Assembly (NCBI GenBank): GCA_002007745.1
Contig: CP019882.1
Location: forward strand, 3,410,001-3,474,000
Source of the DNA: Mycolicibacterium litorale
GTDB taxonomy: Bacteria > Actinomycetota > Actinomycetes > Mycobacteriales > Mycobacteriaceae
Length of the DNA stretch: 64,000 nucleotides
Direction of reading: 5' to 3'
The translations under genes were made by a program, and so were the position numbers. Under the pieces are notes generated by a model that saw only the letters and a list, made by a program, of their open reading frames with translations, did not search any database and had not been told where the DNA came from. Below, piece by piece: positions 1-9,004 of this stretch (positions are counted from its first letter, which is position 1; every line of letters begins with the position of its first letter).

Positions 1-840
1 GATCGCCTCGATCTCGGCGACCCGGTCGGCCAGCGTTTCGCCCGGCTGGGTGCCGATCTCGATGCCGAGCACCGCCTGGCTCGGGTAGGTGGCGTAGTCG
101 GTGCCGCCGGTGATGGTCCCGGTGTGGAACACGGTACGGCCGTTCTTCGGATCGGGGTTGGGCTTCCATCGCGTCTCGTCGAGCCGGTGCAGACGGGTGA
201 CCACCTCGGCCATGTGCACGATCGCGTCCACGCCCTTGTCAGGTGCCGATCCGTGCGCGGGCTGGCCGTGCACGATGATGTCGATCCAGCCGAACCCCTG
301 ATGCTCGCCGAAGATGGTGTGCGAGCCTTCCGGTTCCAGATTGATGGCGAAGTCGATTTCGGCGGCGTGATGGGCGACCAGATGCTCGGTGCCGATGCTG
401 ACGCCCTCCTCATCGATCACCAGGGCCACCAGTACGTTGCCCGCCAGTTCCGTGCCCGAGCGCACCAGTTCTCGCACAGCCAGCATCGCCGCGGCGCAAC
501 CACCCTTGTCGTCGGCCACTCCGAGGCCGATCATCCGGTCGCCGTCGACCACCGGATGCAGCGCCCGGTCGGCCCAGCTCGCGTAGCCGACGGTGTCGAT
601 ATGCGCGGACAGGCAGATGGTCGGCCCCGGTGCGCTACCCCGCAACCAGGCCAGCACGTTGGGCCGGCCGGGCTCCACCTCCTCCAGCGTCGCGTCCAGC
701 CCGACCTCGGCCAGCCAGTCGCGCATGAACCGGGCGACTTCCCCCTCACCGGCGCCACCCGGGATCAGCCAGGGCGTCACCGAGTCGATTCGAACCATCG
801 CCTCGAGCAGCTCGACAGCTTCGTCACGAGTGACGGTCAT
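1..840 (-). CDS. M20-family metallopeptidase, C-terminus beyond window edge
   Basis: Zinc-dependent amidohydrolase/peptidase of the M20 (ArgE/DapE/carboxypeptidase G2) family; 280 codons are visible and the frame runs off the left edge open. Metal-site motifs are present: SAHIDT around residues 78-83 (His80, Asp82), GVADDKGG around 107-114 (bridging Asp110) and IDEEG around 142-146 (catalytic Glu144, metal Glu145). A dimerisation-domain His follows in HGQPAHGS. The ATG at 840 overlaps the stop of the upstream ABC ATPase by 4 bases (ATGA), so it is the last visible gene of the peptide-transport operon. Inference: it cleaves an imported peptide or acylated amino acid in the cytoplasm. The exact substrate cannot be read; ArgE, DapE and dipeptidase activities all remain possible. 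Confidence 0.88.
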   Translation of the reverse strand, partial: MTVTRDEAVELLEAMVRIDSVTPWLIPGGAGEGEVARFMRDWLAEVGLDATLEEVEPGRPNVLAWLRGSAPGPTICLSAHIDTVGYASWADRALHPVVDGDRMIGLGVADDKGGCAAAMLAVRELVRSGTELAGNVLVALVIDEEGVSIGTEHLVAHHAAEIDFAINLEPEGSHTIFGEHQGFGWIDIIVHGQPAHGSAPDKGVDAIVHMAEVVTRLHRLDETRWKPNPDPKNGRTVFHTGTITGGTDYATYPSQAVLGIEIGTQPGETLADRVAEIEAI

Positions 841-1859
841 GTGGTGTTCTCCTTCAATGTTGGTGATACTTCGAGGTCGGGAAAGTGGCATGCCACAGCG
901 TGTTCCGGTGTCGCAGCCCTCAGCGGCGGCTGCTCTGTACGGCAGCGCTCGGGCTGGCCGAGTTGCCGGTACAGCGGGCAGCGCGGCGCAAAGCGGCAAC
1001 CGGGTGTGGTGGCGGTGGCGTTCGGGGGTTCACCAGTCAGCAGCGTGCGGGCGGCCCGCCTGCCGCCGTCCGCTTTCGGCATCACCTCCACCAAAGCCCG
1101 GGTGTAGGGGTGACGCGGTGTGCCGATGACTTCCGCGGCGCGGCCCTGCTCAACCACCTGGCCCAGATAAAGCACGGCCACCCGGTCGGCGAAGACACCG
1201 GCCAGCGCCAGATCATGGGTGATGAAAAGAATTGCCACACCCAGTCTTTCACGCATGTCCAGCAGTACCCGGATGACACCGGCACGCAGCGACACGTCGA
1301 GCATGGAGACCGGTTCGTCGGCCACCAACAGGCGGGGCTCGAGGGCCAGCGCGGCGGCGATGGCGACCCGCTGCCGCTGCCCACCGGAGAGCTGGAAGAT
1401 GCGGCGCTCGGCGATCGCGGCCGCGGGGGTCAACCCGCACATCTCCAACGCCGCCAGCGCCACCTCGCGACGTGCCGCCGGATCCAGGTCGCCACGGTGG
1501 ATCGCCAGCCCCTCGCTGACCACGTCGATGGCGGTGGCGTTGACCGGCAGACTCTCGAACGGATCCTGGAAGATCATCTGGAAATCGCGGCGCCGGCGGC
1601 GCAATGCCGCGCCACGGGCGTGGGTGATGTCGGCTCCACCGACCGATACCGAACCCGAGCTGGCCTCGACGAGCCGCATGATCGTGCGTGCGATAGTCGT
1701 CTTTCCGCAACCGGATTCACCCACCAGCGCCACGATTTCGCCTTCGTGGACGGCCAGGTCGACACCGTCGACGGCGCGGGCGACCAGCCGTTGCCGCCCG
1801 TGCCGGACGGGGAAGTGCACACGCAGGTCGCGGACCTCGGCGACCACCGGTCTGGTCAT
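837..1859 (-). CDS. Peptide ABC transporter ATPase (OppF/DppF type)
   Basis: Cytoplasmic ATPase subunit of a peptide/nickel-type (family 5) importer, 340 aa. Walker A GESGCGKT lies at about residues 47-54, the ABC signature LSGGQRQR near 160, and Walker B ending in ADEP follows. The C-terminus carries the Cys-containing oligopeptide-transporter tail (GCRFAPRCPLY) typical of OppD/OppF, which in relatives can hold an iron-sulfur cluster. I chose the ATG at 1859 because it overlaps the oppD stop in ATGA and begins directly before the conserved N-terminus; the frame stays open 28 codons further upstream but that part looks non-coding. It works with the adjacent OppD-like ATPase and the two permeases. 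Confidence 0.9.
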   Translation of the reverse strand: MTRPVVAEVRDLRVHFPVRHGRQRLVARAVDGVDLAVHEGEIVALVGESGCGKTTIARTIMRLVEASSGSVSVGGADITHARGAALRRRRRDFQMIFQDPFESLPVNATAIDVVSEGLAIHRGDLDPAARREVALAALEMCGLTPAAAIAERRIFQLSGGQRQRVAIAAALALEPRLLVADEPVSMLDVSLRAGVIRVLLDMRERLGVAILFITHDLALAGVFADRVAVLYLGQVVEQGRAAEVIGTPRHPYTRALVEVMPKADGGRRAARTLLTGEPPNATATTPGCRFAPRCPLYRQLGQPERCRTEQPPLRAATPEHAVACHFPDLEVSPTLKENTT

Positions 1860-2827
1860 GCGGGTACCTCCACCAGATGACAGGCGGCGACGTGGTCGGC
1901 GGCTCCGGACACCGGGCGCAGCGCCGGATCGTCGGTCGCACACCGGGTCAGCGTCTCGCTACACCGGTCGTAGAACCGGCATCCCGCCGGGGGGTGTGCG
2001 AGATCCGGCGGGCTGCCCGGGATCCCGCTGATCGACGCCTGTCCGGCGTCAAGCCGCGGATAGCAGTCCAGCAACCGGCGGGTGTAGGGGTGCGCCGGCC
2101 GGGACTCGGGGCTCAGGATCGCCTCGGCCGGTCCGCGCTCGACGATGCGCCCGGCGTACATGACCGCGACCCGGTCACACAGTTCGGACAACACGGTCAG
2201 GTCGTGGGAGATGATGAGCATGGCCAAGCCCAGTTCATCGGCCAGGCCGCGGATCAGCTCCAGGATCTGCGCCTGGGTCATGACGTCGAGAGCCGTGGTG
2301 GGTTCGTCGGCGATCACCAGATCCGGGCGGCAGGCCAGTGCCATGGCGATCATCGCCCGCTGTTTCATCCCGCCGGACAACTGGTGGGGGTAATCGGCGG
2401 CCCGCCCCGCGGCGATACCGACCTGGGTCAACAGTTCGTCGACCCGCAGGCGTACGGCTTTGCGGTCGGCGCCCGGTTCGTGGGCCCGGATCACCTCACG
2501 GATCTGGTCGCCGATCGTCATCACCGGGTTGAACCCGTTCATCGCGCCCTGGAACACCAGTGACAGCCGGCGCCAGCGCAGAGCCCGTAGTTCGGCATCG
2601 TCGACGGTGCGCAGGTCGGTTCCGGCGAAGGTCAGCTCGTCGGCGGCCGCAACCGCTCCGCGCGGCAGCAGGCGGGCAACTGCAAGCGCCAACGTGCTTT
2701 TCCCGCAGCCGGATTCGCCGGCCAGACCGACCACCTCGCCGGCCGACACGTCGAGGTCGACACCGTCGACCGCGCGCACCCCGCCGCTGTAGGTGACGGT
2801 GAGGTTACGAATGCTCAGCAGACTCAT
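1856..2827 (-). CDS. Peptide ABC transporter ATPase (OppD/DppD type)
   Basis: Second ATPase of the importer, 323 aa. Walker A GESGCGKS is at about residues 37-44, signature LSGGMKQR near 145, Walker B with [10 protein letters not shown] after it, and the switch His in ISHDL. The C-terminal tail has the spaced cysteines GCRFYDRC of the oligopeptide-transporter C-terminal region. The start at 2827 overlaps the preceding permease stop (ATGA) and the gene in turn overlaps the next ATPase in the same way, implying translational coupling through the operon. The two ATPases share their fold but differ along their length, as expected for an OppD/OppF heterodimer rather than a recent duplication. Confidence 0.9.
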   Translation of the reverse strand: MSLLSIRNLTVTYSGGVRAVDGVDLDVSAGEVVGLAGESGCGKSTLALAVARLLPRGAVAAADELTFAGTDLRTVDDAELRALRWRRLSLVFQGAMNGFNPVMTIGDQIREVIRAHEPGADRKAVRLRVDELLTQVGIAAGRAADYPHQLSGGMKQRAMIAMALACRPDLVIADEPTTALDVMTQAQILELIRGLADELGLAMLIISHDLTVLSELCDRVAVMYAGRIVERGPAEAILSPESRPAHPYTRRLLDCYPRLDAGQASISGIPGSPPDLAHPPAGCRFYDRCSETLTRCATDDPALRPVSGAADHVAACHLVEVPA

Positions 2828-3741
2828 GCGGCCGCCGCCAGCCGGGGGTTGAGGATGCGTTCCAGACTCTGCCCGACCAGCGAGAACGCCAACACCACTA
2901 GCACGATGCCGATGCCCGGCGGCAGGAAGTACCACCAGAACCCGTTGCCCACCGCGCCGGCGGCGAACGCGTTGTGCAGGATCTGGCCCCACGAGGTGCG
3001 GGTCGGATCGCCGAGCCCGAGGAAGGACAGGGTGGCCTCGGCGAGGATCGACCCGGCGATCACCAGCACCGCGTTGGCGATCACGAGCGCCAAAACCCCG
3101 GGCAGGATCAGCCGCCACAGAATGCCCGCCGACGACAGGCCGACGGTTTTGGCGCGCGCGACCACCTCACGTTCACGCAACGCCAGCGCCTGGGAGCGGA
3201 CGATCCGCGCCGTACTCGGCCAGCTGGTGATCGCGATGACGAGCACGATCATCGGCAGGCTCTGCCCGATGATCGCGCCCAGGGCGATCATCAGCGGCAG
3301 GTTGGGCAGCACCAGGAAGAAGTCGGTGATCCGCATCAGCACGGCATCGACGAATCCGGTGAACCAGCCGGCCAGAACGCCGACCAGCGTGCCGATGAGC
3401 ACCGTGATGAGAGTGGCGATCAGCCCGATCTCCAGTGACACCGACGTACCTGCCAGCACTTGGCGCAGCACGTCGCGACCAAGCTCGTCGGTGCCAAGCC
3501 AGTGGGCGGCGCTGGGCCGCAACAGGATTCCGGTTCGTGACGAGGCGACATCGGTGCGGTCGTACGGCGCCAGCAGCGGCCCGGCGATCGCGACCACCAC
3601 GACGGCGGCAACGGTCAGCAGCCCGGTGCGGCCCATCCGGTCGGCCAGGAGTTGACGCAGCACGCCACGCCAGCCGCCCGGCACGTGCGCCGCCGCCGGT
3701 TCCTCCGGGTCGAGGTTCGGGTCCAGCAGTGGGCCGGTCAT
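2824..3741 (-). CDS. Peptide ABC transporter permease (OppC/DppC type)
   Basis: Integral-membrane permease, 305 aa. The N-terminal OppC cap region (residues 1-40, including the DPNLDPEEPA stretch) precedes the first membrane segment near residues 39-59, followed by the conserved HWLGTDELGRDVLRQVLAG block of OppC proteins and about five further hydrophobic helices. The EAA loop that contacts the ATPases is visible near 190-215 (ALALREREVVARAKTVGLSS). It overlaps oppB at its start and oppD at its end by 4 bases each. It forms the membrane channel with the OppB-type subunit, which is frame-broken in this sequence. Confidence 0.9.
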   Translation of the reverse strand: MTGPLLDPNLDPEEPAAAHVPGGWRGVLRQLLADRMGRTGLLTVAAVVVVAIAGPLLAPYDRTDVASSRTGILLRPSAAHWLGTDELGRDVLRQVLAGTSVSLEIGLIATLITVLIGTLVGVLAGWFTGFVDAVLMRITDFFLVLPNLPLMIALGAIIGQSLPMIVLVIAITSWPSTARIVRSQALALREREVVARAKTVGLSSAGILWRLILPGVLALVIANAVLVIAGSILAEATLSFLGLGDPTRTSWGQILHNAFAAGAVGNGFWWYFLPPGIGIVLVVLAFSLVGQSLERILNPRLAAAA

Positions 3742-4705
3742 GTCAGCCGCACCCGCGGGTCGAGCATGCGGTAGACCACGTCGCTGGCGAAGTTGGCCAG
3801 CACGACCACCACCGCGAAGATCAGGAAGCAGGCTTCCATCACCGGGTAGTCCCGGCGGATCACCGACAGATAGATCAGCTGCCCCATCCCGGGCCAGGAG
3901 AACACCGTCTCCACCTGGATGGTGCCGCCGACGGTGGCACTGGCGTACAGCGTGGTGGCGGTCACCACCGGCAGCAGGGCATTGCGGACGCCATGGCGCC
4001 AGAGCACCCGCCGCGGAGTCAGGCCTTTGGCCCGGGCTGTGGTCATGTAGTCCTCGGACAGTGTCGCCAGCAGTGAACTGCGGGTGATCAGGACGAACTG
4101 GGCGATGTCGACCAGAACCATGGCGACCGTGGGCAGCACCAGATGGCGTGCCAGGTCGGCGATTCGGGTGAACACGGTGGGATAGATTGCGTCGGCGGTG
4201 TACATCCCGGCGATCGGGAACCAGCCGAGGGTGACCGCAAACAGGAAGATCAGCAGCATGCCCACCCAGAACGTCGGCAGGCTCCAGAACACCAGCGACC
4301 CGATCACCAGGCCGGAGTCGGTGCGCGAGCCGCGCCGGGACGCGGCGAACACCCGAGCAACACGCCGAGGATGATCACCAGCAGTGTCGAGATGGTGACC
4401 AGGATCAAGGTGTTGGCAAGGGCTTTCACCACGATCGGACCGACCGAGGCCTGGTAGGTGTAGGAGAAGCCGAGATCGCCCTTGACCAGGTTCTGCAGAT
4501 AGGTCACGAACTGCTCGGCCATCGGCTGGTCCAGCCCGTAGTACGTACGCAGTCGCGCGATCGCGTCGGCATCCAGGTGCTGGCCGCGCGCGATGTGGGT
4601 GACCGGGTCGCCTGGCATCAGGTGGAAGAGAACGAAATTCGTCGCGACCACCGCTATCAGCGTGAGCACCAGGTAGGAGATCTTTTGGCTCAGATAGCGA
4701 AGCAT
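3738..4705 (-). pseudogene. Peptide ABC transporter permease (OppB/DppB type), single-base frameshift
   Basis: OppB-type permease read in two frames. From ATG at 4705 the N-terminal part (first membrane helix, then MPGDP and the Y-GLD-Q region) is clear up to ILGVLLG; the same protein then continues in the next frame with VFAASRRGSRTDSG and on through the remaining helices and EAA loop to the stop at 3738. The break lies at the three-C run 4352-4354 (plus strand); one extra C there would restore a continuous protein of about 322 aa. The rest of the gene shows no other damage and all neighbouring couplings are intact, so a sequencing error or a very recent mutation is more likely than old decay. 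Confidence 0.85.
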
Positions 4706-4711
4706 CGAGTC

Positions 4712-6355
4712 TCAGGCCGGCTTCACGTCGAGGTAGTTCACCCGCGGGAAGTTGAGGATCATGCCGCCGTTCATCGGCTGCCAGCCCGTCCAGGTGTTGG
4801 TCCGGGTTCCGGTCAGCTTCTTCTGGTACCACATCACGATGTAGGGGCAGGCGGCATAGTGGATGGCCTGCATCTCCTGCACCAGCTGGACCCGAGCGGC
4901 GCGGTCGACGGTCGTCGACTGCTGGTGATAGAGCTCGTCGTAGCGCGGATCGGTCCAGAACGTGTCGTTGTTGCCACCGATCTGGTCGGTGGTGGCGATA
5001 CCCAGCAGGTAGGACGGGTCGTAGAACGAGGAATCCCAACCCCAGATCATCACGTCCCAGTCCGGGGTGTCGGCGTTGAAGACCGTGGCTCCCATGCTGT
5101 CGGCATCGGTGCTGGACAGCTTGAGGTTGACCCCGACGGCCTTGGCAGCCGTCACGAACAGGTCGGCAGCCTTCATATCGACCGTGGTATCGGCGATGAC
5201 CAGCAACCGGAATTCAAGCGGTGCACCGTCTTTGGATTCACGAATGCCGTCGCCGTTACGGTCGGTGTAGCCGGCCTTGTCCAGGAGATCCTTGGCCTTG
5301 GCCGGATTGTTGTCCAGCACCGCGTCCGGAGCCGGGACGAAGTGGAAATCACCGAAGGCAGGCGGCAGCAGATCGGTACCAGGCTCCCCATATCCGGCCA
5401 GGGCGAGTTCCACGAGCTGCTGGCGATTGACCGCACACGCCAGCGCCTGACGCACCACCTGGTCCTTGAGGATCGGGTTTCCCTTCGAGCCCGGCGCGGT
5501 CGAACAGTTGAAACCGATCATGTGGAATGAGAACGATTCCATCGCCGTGGTTTTGACGTCGGCGGCGTTCTGCAGGCCGGTGTAAATGGTGGGCGGAACC
5601 TCGGGGACGATGTCGATGTCGCCGGTGCGCAGCGCCTGGGTGACGACATCGTCGGAGCCGAACTTGGTCCAGGTGACCTTCTGCGCCGCCGGCTTGGTAC
5701 CCCACCACGAGTCGTTTCGGACGACGGTGGCGACACTGCCCTTGTCCCACGACACGAAGCTGAACGGCCCGGTGCCGACCGGCTTCTCGTTGGCGTATTT
5801 GGGCAGGTCGTCCTTCGCGACCGTTTCCCACAGATGTTTGGGGGCGATCGGCATGATCACGCCCGGTTCCAGGGTCTGGGGCTGCGAGTACGTCAGCCGA
5901 ACCTGGTTGTCGCCGACCTTGACCACGTCGGTGAGGTCTTTGAGGTACGCCCCGTAGGTTCCGTAGTCGTTGTCGCGCACCATCAGGAAGGTGAAGACGA
6001 CGTCGTCGGCACTGAAGTCCTTGCCGTCGTGCCATTTGACGCCGGAACGCAGCGTGTAGGTGAAGGTCTTGCCGCCGTCGGTCGCCTGCACGCCCGAGGC
6101 CAGCGACGGCTGGATGTTGAGCGCGGCGTCGTAACTCATCAGCCGGTCGTAGATCAGCTGCAGCACGTCGTCGGACTGGGTGGAGTCCGCCGTGAACGGA
6201 TTGAGTGAGTCGATGTCGGTCGTCGACCCGACTCGCAGCACGGTGCTCGTCGCTGTCTCCGGCGCGCACGATGCCAGCGCTGCCGCACCGCCCAGGGCGG
6301 CGGCAACGACCGCCGACGTGCGAAGAAAGCTCCGACGATCGATGGCTCCAACCAT
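4712..6355 (-). CDS. Peptide-binding lipoprotein, solute-binding protein family 5, Tat-exported
   Basis: Extracytoplasmic substrate-binding protein of about 547 aa feeding the adjacent importer. The N-terminus has a twin-arginine signal (RRSFLR at residues 7-12), a hydrophobic stretch and a lipobox ending LASC with the lipidated Cys at residue 30, so export by Tat and anchoring as a lipoprotein are predicted. The mature part shows the family-5 pattern: DIDSLNPF near the start, SLASGVQ, and LRSGVKWHDGKDFSADDVVFT near residues 100-120. I preferred the ATG at 6355, preceded by GGGAAGGG, over an ATG 18 codons upstream, because the signal starts properly there. First gene of the minus-strand operon. 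Substrate class (dipeptide, oligopeptide, other) cannot be decided by eye. Confidence 0.9.
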   Translation of the reverse strand: MVGAIDRRSFLRTSAVVAAALGGAAALASCAPETATSTVLRVGSTTDIDSLNPFTADSTQSDDVLQLIYDRLMSYDAALNIQPSLASGVQATDGGKTFTYTLRSGVKWHDGKDFSADDVVFTFLMVRDNDYGTYGAYLKDLTDVVKVGDNQVRLTYSQPQTLEPGVIMPIAPKHLWETVAKDDLPKYANEKPVGTGPFSFVSWDKGSVATVVRNDSWWGTKPAAQKVTWTKFGSDDVVTQALRTGDIDIVPEVPPTIYTGLQNAADVKTTAMESFSFHMIGFNCSTAPGSKGNPILKDQVVRQALACAVNRQQLVELALAGYGEPGTDLLPPAFGDFHFVPAPDAVLDNNPAKAKDLLDKAGYTDRNGDGIRESKDGAPLEFRLLVIADTTVDMKAADLFVTAAKAVGVNLKLSSTDADSMGATVFNADTPDWDVMIWGWDSSFYDPSYLLGIATTDQIGGNNDTFWTDPRYDELYHQQSTTVDRAARVQLVQEMQAIHYAACPYIVMWYQKKLTGTRTNTWTGWQPMNGGMILNFPRVNYLDVKPA

Positions 6356-6375
6356 GGCAATCCCTTCCCGTTCCA

Positions 6376-6391
6376 ACTGTGTATACACAGT
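6376..6391. promoter_or_regulatory. Perfect 16-bp palindrome, candidate GntR operator
   Basis: ACTGTGTATACACAGT is exactly self-complementary. It lies 20 bases upstream of the solute-binding protein ATG and in the divergent interval shared with the gntR gene. GntR/HutC regulators commonly bind short palindromes of the form GT-(N)-AC, so this is the most likely operator controlling the peptide-import operon. The assignment to this regulator is inference from position and symmetry. Confidence 0.6.
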
Positions 6392-6498
6392 AGTATGGGT
6401 GGACGGCATTGCCCGGTTATTGCGCGATTGTTTCCGGCAGTTTTCGGCTTCAGCCCGAAAAACCGCTGATTGGCCGCACGGGATCGGCCATTTCGGGT

Positions 6499-6522
6499 AT
6501 GTGCATAGTTAGATGTACATAG
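6499..6522 (+). promoter_or_regulatory. Imperfect direct repeat upstream of gntR
   Basis: ATGTGCATAG (6499-6508) and ATGTACATAG (6513-6522) differ at one base and are 14 bases apart start to start; the second contains the 8-bp palindrome ATGTACAT. They lie 46-69 bases before the gntR ATG, where promoter or autoregulatory sites would sit. The half-site TGTA/TACA is shared with the palindrome at 6376-6391. Confidence 0.35.
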
Positions 6523-6567
6523 GCCTCGGTAGCACCGCCGCTGGCCCAAGGAGGGTGGGACGACGTC

Positions 6568-7401
6568 ATGCCGACGGCCAAGAGCGAGGGATCCACGAGC
6601 GCGGCCGGCGACCGCAAGCTCCGCTATCAATACGTCTACGACCTTGTGCTCGCCATCATGGCCGAGCGCGGCCTGCGGCCCGGCGACCGGCTGCCCTCGA
6701 CCACCGAACTGGCCGAGATCGCCGACGTCAGCAGCATCAGCGTCCGGCGCGCGCTCGACGAGCTCGAGCGCGCCGGCAAGATCACCCGACGCCAGGGGCT
6801 GGGCACCTTCGTGGCCGAACCGCGCATCGCCAGCGACCCGACCCGACCCGGCGAGCTCCTGCACACCCTGCTCGACAAGGACGGCGGTTTGCCGGCCGTC
6901 ACCACCTCGCTCATCTCGATCGGCGTGGGCCTGCCGAGCACTGCGATCGCCACCGCCCTCGGTGTCGATCCCGGCCAGCCCGTGTGGGAGATCTGGCGCA
7001 AACGCAGCATCGGCAGTACCGACAAGATCCTGGAACGCGCCGTGCTGCCGCTGAGCCGGGTACCGGCCATCGACCAAGACCGGCTGGCCCAGGGCGAATC
7101 GCTGTACCGCTTCATCGAGGAGCGCTATCAGCTCACCGACGACTACACCGAACAGGCCTTCGAAGTGGACACTCCCAGCAGCTGGGAGGCCGAGCATCTC
7201 GACCTGGCGCCCGGGGATCCGATCGTCCGGGTGCGCGGGGTCAGCTTCGACGCCGACGGGCGGGCCTTCGACTGCTTCGAACAGTGTTACCGGGCCACCA
7301 AATTCACCTTCTACACCGCGGGCCAGACCCGGCACCGGATCCTGGGCCCGTCGGAGCTCTCCAACTGGTCAGTGATGCCGCTGTCCAACCCGACGTATTG
7401 A
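6568..7401 (+). CDS. GntR/HutC-family transcriptional regulator
   Basis: Repressor-type regulator of 277 aa. The N-terminal winged helix-turn-helix spans about residues 18-85 (Y-Q-YVYDLVLAIM, then GDRLPSTTELAEIADVSSISVRRALDEL with the characteristic LGTF wing), and the C-terminal UTRA ligand-binding domain spans about 105-270 (ERAVLPLSRVPAID, ending in RHRILGPSELSN). The start has an AAGGAGGG ribosome-binding sequence at 6548-6555, somewhat far (12 bases) from the ATG. Divergent from the peptide transporter operon, with candidate operators between them, so it probably senses a transported peptide or its breakdown product. The ligand is unknown. Confidence 0.9.
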   Translation: MPTAKSEGSTSAAGDRKLRYQYVYDLVLAIMAERGLRPGDRLPSTTELAEIADVSSISVRRALDELERAGKITRRQGLGTFVAEPRIASDPTRPGELLHTLLDKDGGLPAVTTSLISIGVGLPSTAIATALGVDPGQPVWEIWRKRSIGSTDKILERAVLPLSRVPAIDQDRLAQGESLYRFIEERYQLTDDYTEQAFEVDTPSSWEAEHLDLAPGDPIVRVRGVSFDADGRAFDCFEQCYRATKFTFYTAGQTRHRILGPSELSNWSVMPLSNPTY

Positions 7402-7430
7402 GCGGGCGGGCGGCGGGTACCCGTGCGGCC

Positions 7431-7988
7431 ATGAGCAATGAACTTTCCGGCAAGCGAATCGCATTCCTGGTCGCCCCCGAAGGCACCGAGCAGGTCGAGC
7501 TGACCAAGCCCTGGGAAGCCGTCGAGCAGGCCGGTGGCACACCGGAGTTGGTATCGACCGAGGTCGGCAAGATCCAGGCGTTCAATCACCTGACCCCCGC
7601 GGACACCTTCGAAGCCGACAAAGCCGCCGACGACGTCTCGGCGGCCGACTACGACGCGCTGGTGCTGCCCGGCGGCGTGGCCAACCCTGACCTGCTGCGC
7701 ACCAAACCCGCCGCGGTCGGCTTCGCCAAGAGCTTCTTCGACGCCGGCAAGCCGGTAGCGGTCATCTGCCATGGTCCCTGGACGCTGATCGAGGCCGATG
7801 TCGTGCGGGGCCGGCGGATCACGTCGTGGCCCAGCGTGGCGACCGACCTGCGCAACGCCGGCGCCGACTGGGTGGACGAGCAGGTCGTGGTCTGCACCGG
7901 TGGCCCCAACACGCTGATCTCCAGCCGCAAGCCCGACGACCTGCCCGCCTTCTGTCAGAAACTGGTGCAGACCGTCGGGACCGGCTAA
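7431..7988 (+). CDS. DJ-1/PfpI-family protein (YhbO/YajL-like)
   Basis: Cytoplasmic protein of 185 aa with the flavodoxin-like DJ-1/PfpI fold: KRIAFLVAPEGTE at the N-terminus (a Glu in the position that activates the Cys), the LVLPGGVANPD loop, and the nucleophile elbow AVICHGPW with the reactive Cys near residue 108. Relatives act as proteases, chaperones or glyoxalase/deglycase-type stress proteins, and activity cannot be assigned further from sequence. It follows gntR by 29 bases on the same strand. Its TAA stop and the TAG stop of the convergent ribD share bases at 7985-7988 (CTAA), leaving no room for a terminator between them. Confidence 0.88.
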   Translation: MSNELSGKRIAFLVAPEGTEQVELTKPWEAVEQAGGTPELVSTEVGKIQAFNHLTPADTFEADKAADDVSAADYDALVLPGGVANPDLLRTKPAAVGFAKSFFDAGKPVAVICHGPWTLIEADVVRGRRITSWPSVATDLRNAGADWVDEQVVVCTGGPNTLISSRKPDDLPAFCQKLVQTVGTG

Positions 7989-9004
7989 CCCGGGGTCAGG
8001 CTGAGCAGCAGGTCGGGCCCGATGCGCTCGACGCTGTCATAGCGCCATCGCAGTGCTTTAGCGATGGTGAGCACTCCGACGTCGTCGACGGCGGTGACCG
8101 GGCCACCGAGCAGGATCGGCGCCACGTAGGCCAGGATCCGGTCGATCGCGCCCGCCCGCAGGAAGGCACCGGCCAGGGTGGGTCCGCCTTCGAGCAGAAT
8201 GTCGGTGCGATCGGTCAGCGCCTTGATCACCTCGTGCGGGTCCCGGGTTCGGATCACCATGGTGCGCGAATCTTCGTTCAGCACATTGGCTTCCGGGGAG
8301 ATCTCGCGTTTTCCGACCACCACCCGCAGCGGCTGGCGCTCGGCCGGCTCCCCGCCGGGCAGCCGCGCGGTCAGGGTGGGATCGTCGACGAAGACGGTGC
8401 CGGTACCGACCACGATCGCATCGGCCGCCGCGCGCCGCACATGCAGGTCCGCCCGCGCGGCGTCGCTGGTGATCCACTGCGACGACCCGTCAGCAGCGGC
8501 GCTGCGGCCGTCGATGCTGGTGGCGAACTTCCACGTGACGTGCGGTCGCCCGGTGCGCTGCTTGTGCAGCCACTCGCGGAGCGGACCGCCGGCCACCTCT
8601 TCGGCCAACAGCCCCGCGGTCACCGCCACACCGGCGGCCCGGAGCCGGTCGGCACCGCCGGCGGCGACGGGATTGGGGTCGGCCACGGCGTAGACCACCG
8701 CGGCCACCCCGGCCGCGAGCAGCGCGTCGACGCAGGGCGGGGTGCGGCCGTGGTGGTTGCATGGTTCCAGCGTCACCACCGCGGTCCCACCCGCGGCGCG
8801 CTCCCCCGCTTCGCGCAGCGCCAGCACCTCGGCGTGCGGGCCACCGGTCCGCTGGGTGCCACCGGTACCGACGACATCGCCGCCTGGATCCAGAATGACC
8901 GCTCCCACAGGGGGATTCGGATAGGTCGAGCCCTTGACCCGCTGAGCCGCAGTGATCGCAAGCCGCATGGCGGCCTCGACCGCGGCCGGCGTCGGCGCGG
9001 TCAC
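7985..9004 (-). CDS. ribD: Bifunctional riboflavin deaminase/reductase
   Basis: Catalyses two successive steps of riboflavin synthesis: deamination of the pyrimidine from GTP cyclohydrolase II, then NADPH-dependent reduction of the ribosyl group. The 339-aa protein has an N-terminal zinc deaminase domain (GPHAEVLAL, then [12 protein letters not shown], giving the His and two Cys zinc ligands and catalytic Glu) and a C-terminal reductase domain from about residue 150 ([28 protein letters not shown]). The GTG start at 9004 overlaps the rpe stop as GTGA. It is the last gene of a minus-strand run from priA or lemA. Known as ribG in M. tuberculosis. Confidence 0.95.
   Translation of the reverse strand: MTAPTPAAVEAAMRLAITAAQRVKGSTYPNPPVGAVILDPGGDVVGTGGTQRTGGPHAEVLALREAGERAAGGTAVVTLEPCNHHGRTPPCVDALLAAGVAAVVYAVADPNPVAAGGADRLRAAGVAVTAGLLAEEVAGGPLREWLHKQRTGRPHVTWKFATSIDGRSAAADGSSQWITSDAARADLHVRRAAADAIVVGTGTVFVDDPTLTARLPGGEPAERQPLRVVVGKREISPEANVLNEDSRTMVIRTRDPHEVIKALTDRTDILLEGGPTLAGAFLRAGAIDRILAYVAPILLGGPVTAVDDVGVLTIAKALRWRYDSVERIGPDLLLSLTPG

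Noticed and set aside
124..1880. Long open frames on the plus strand opposite the ABC transporter genes
   Set aside because: They are antisense shadows of high-GC genes: composition is repetitive Arg/Gly/Ala/His/Gln with no family motifs, and the minus strand has complete, motif-bearing, coupled genes.
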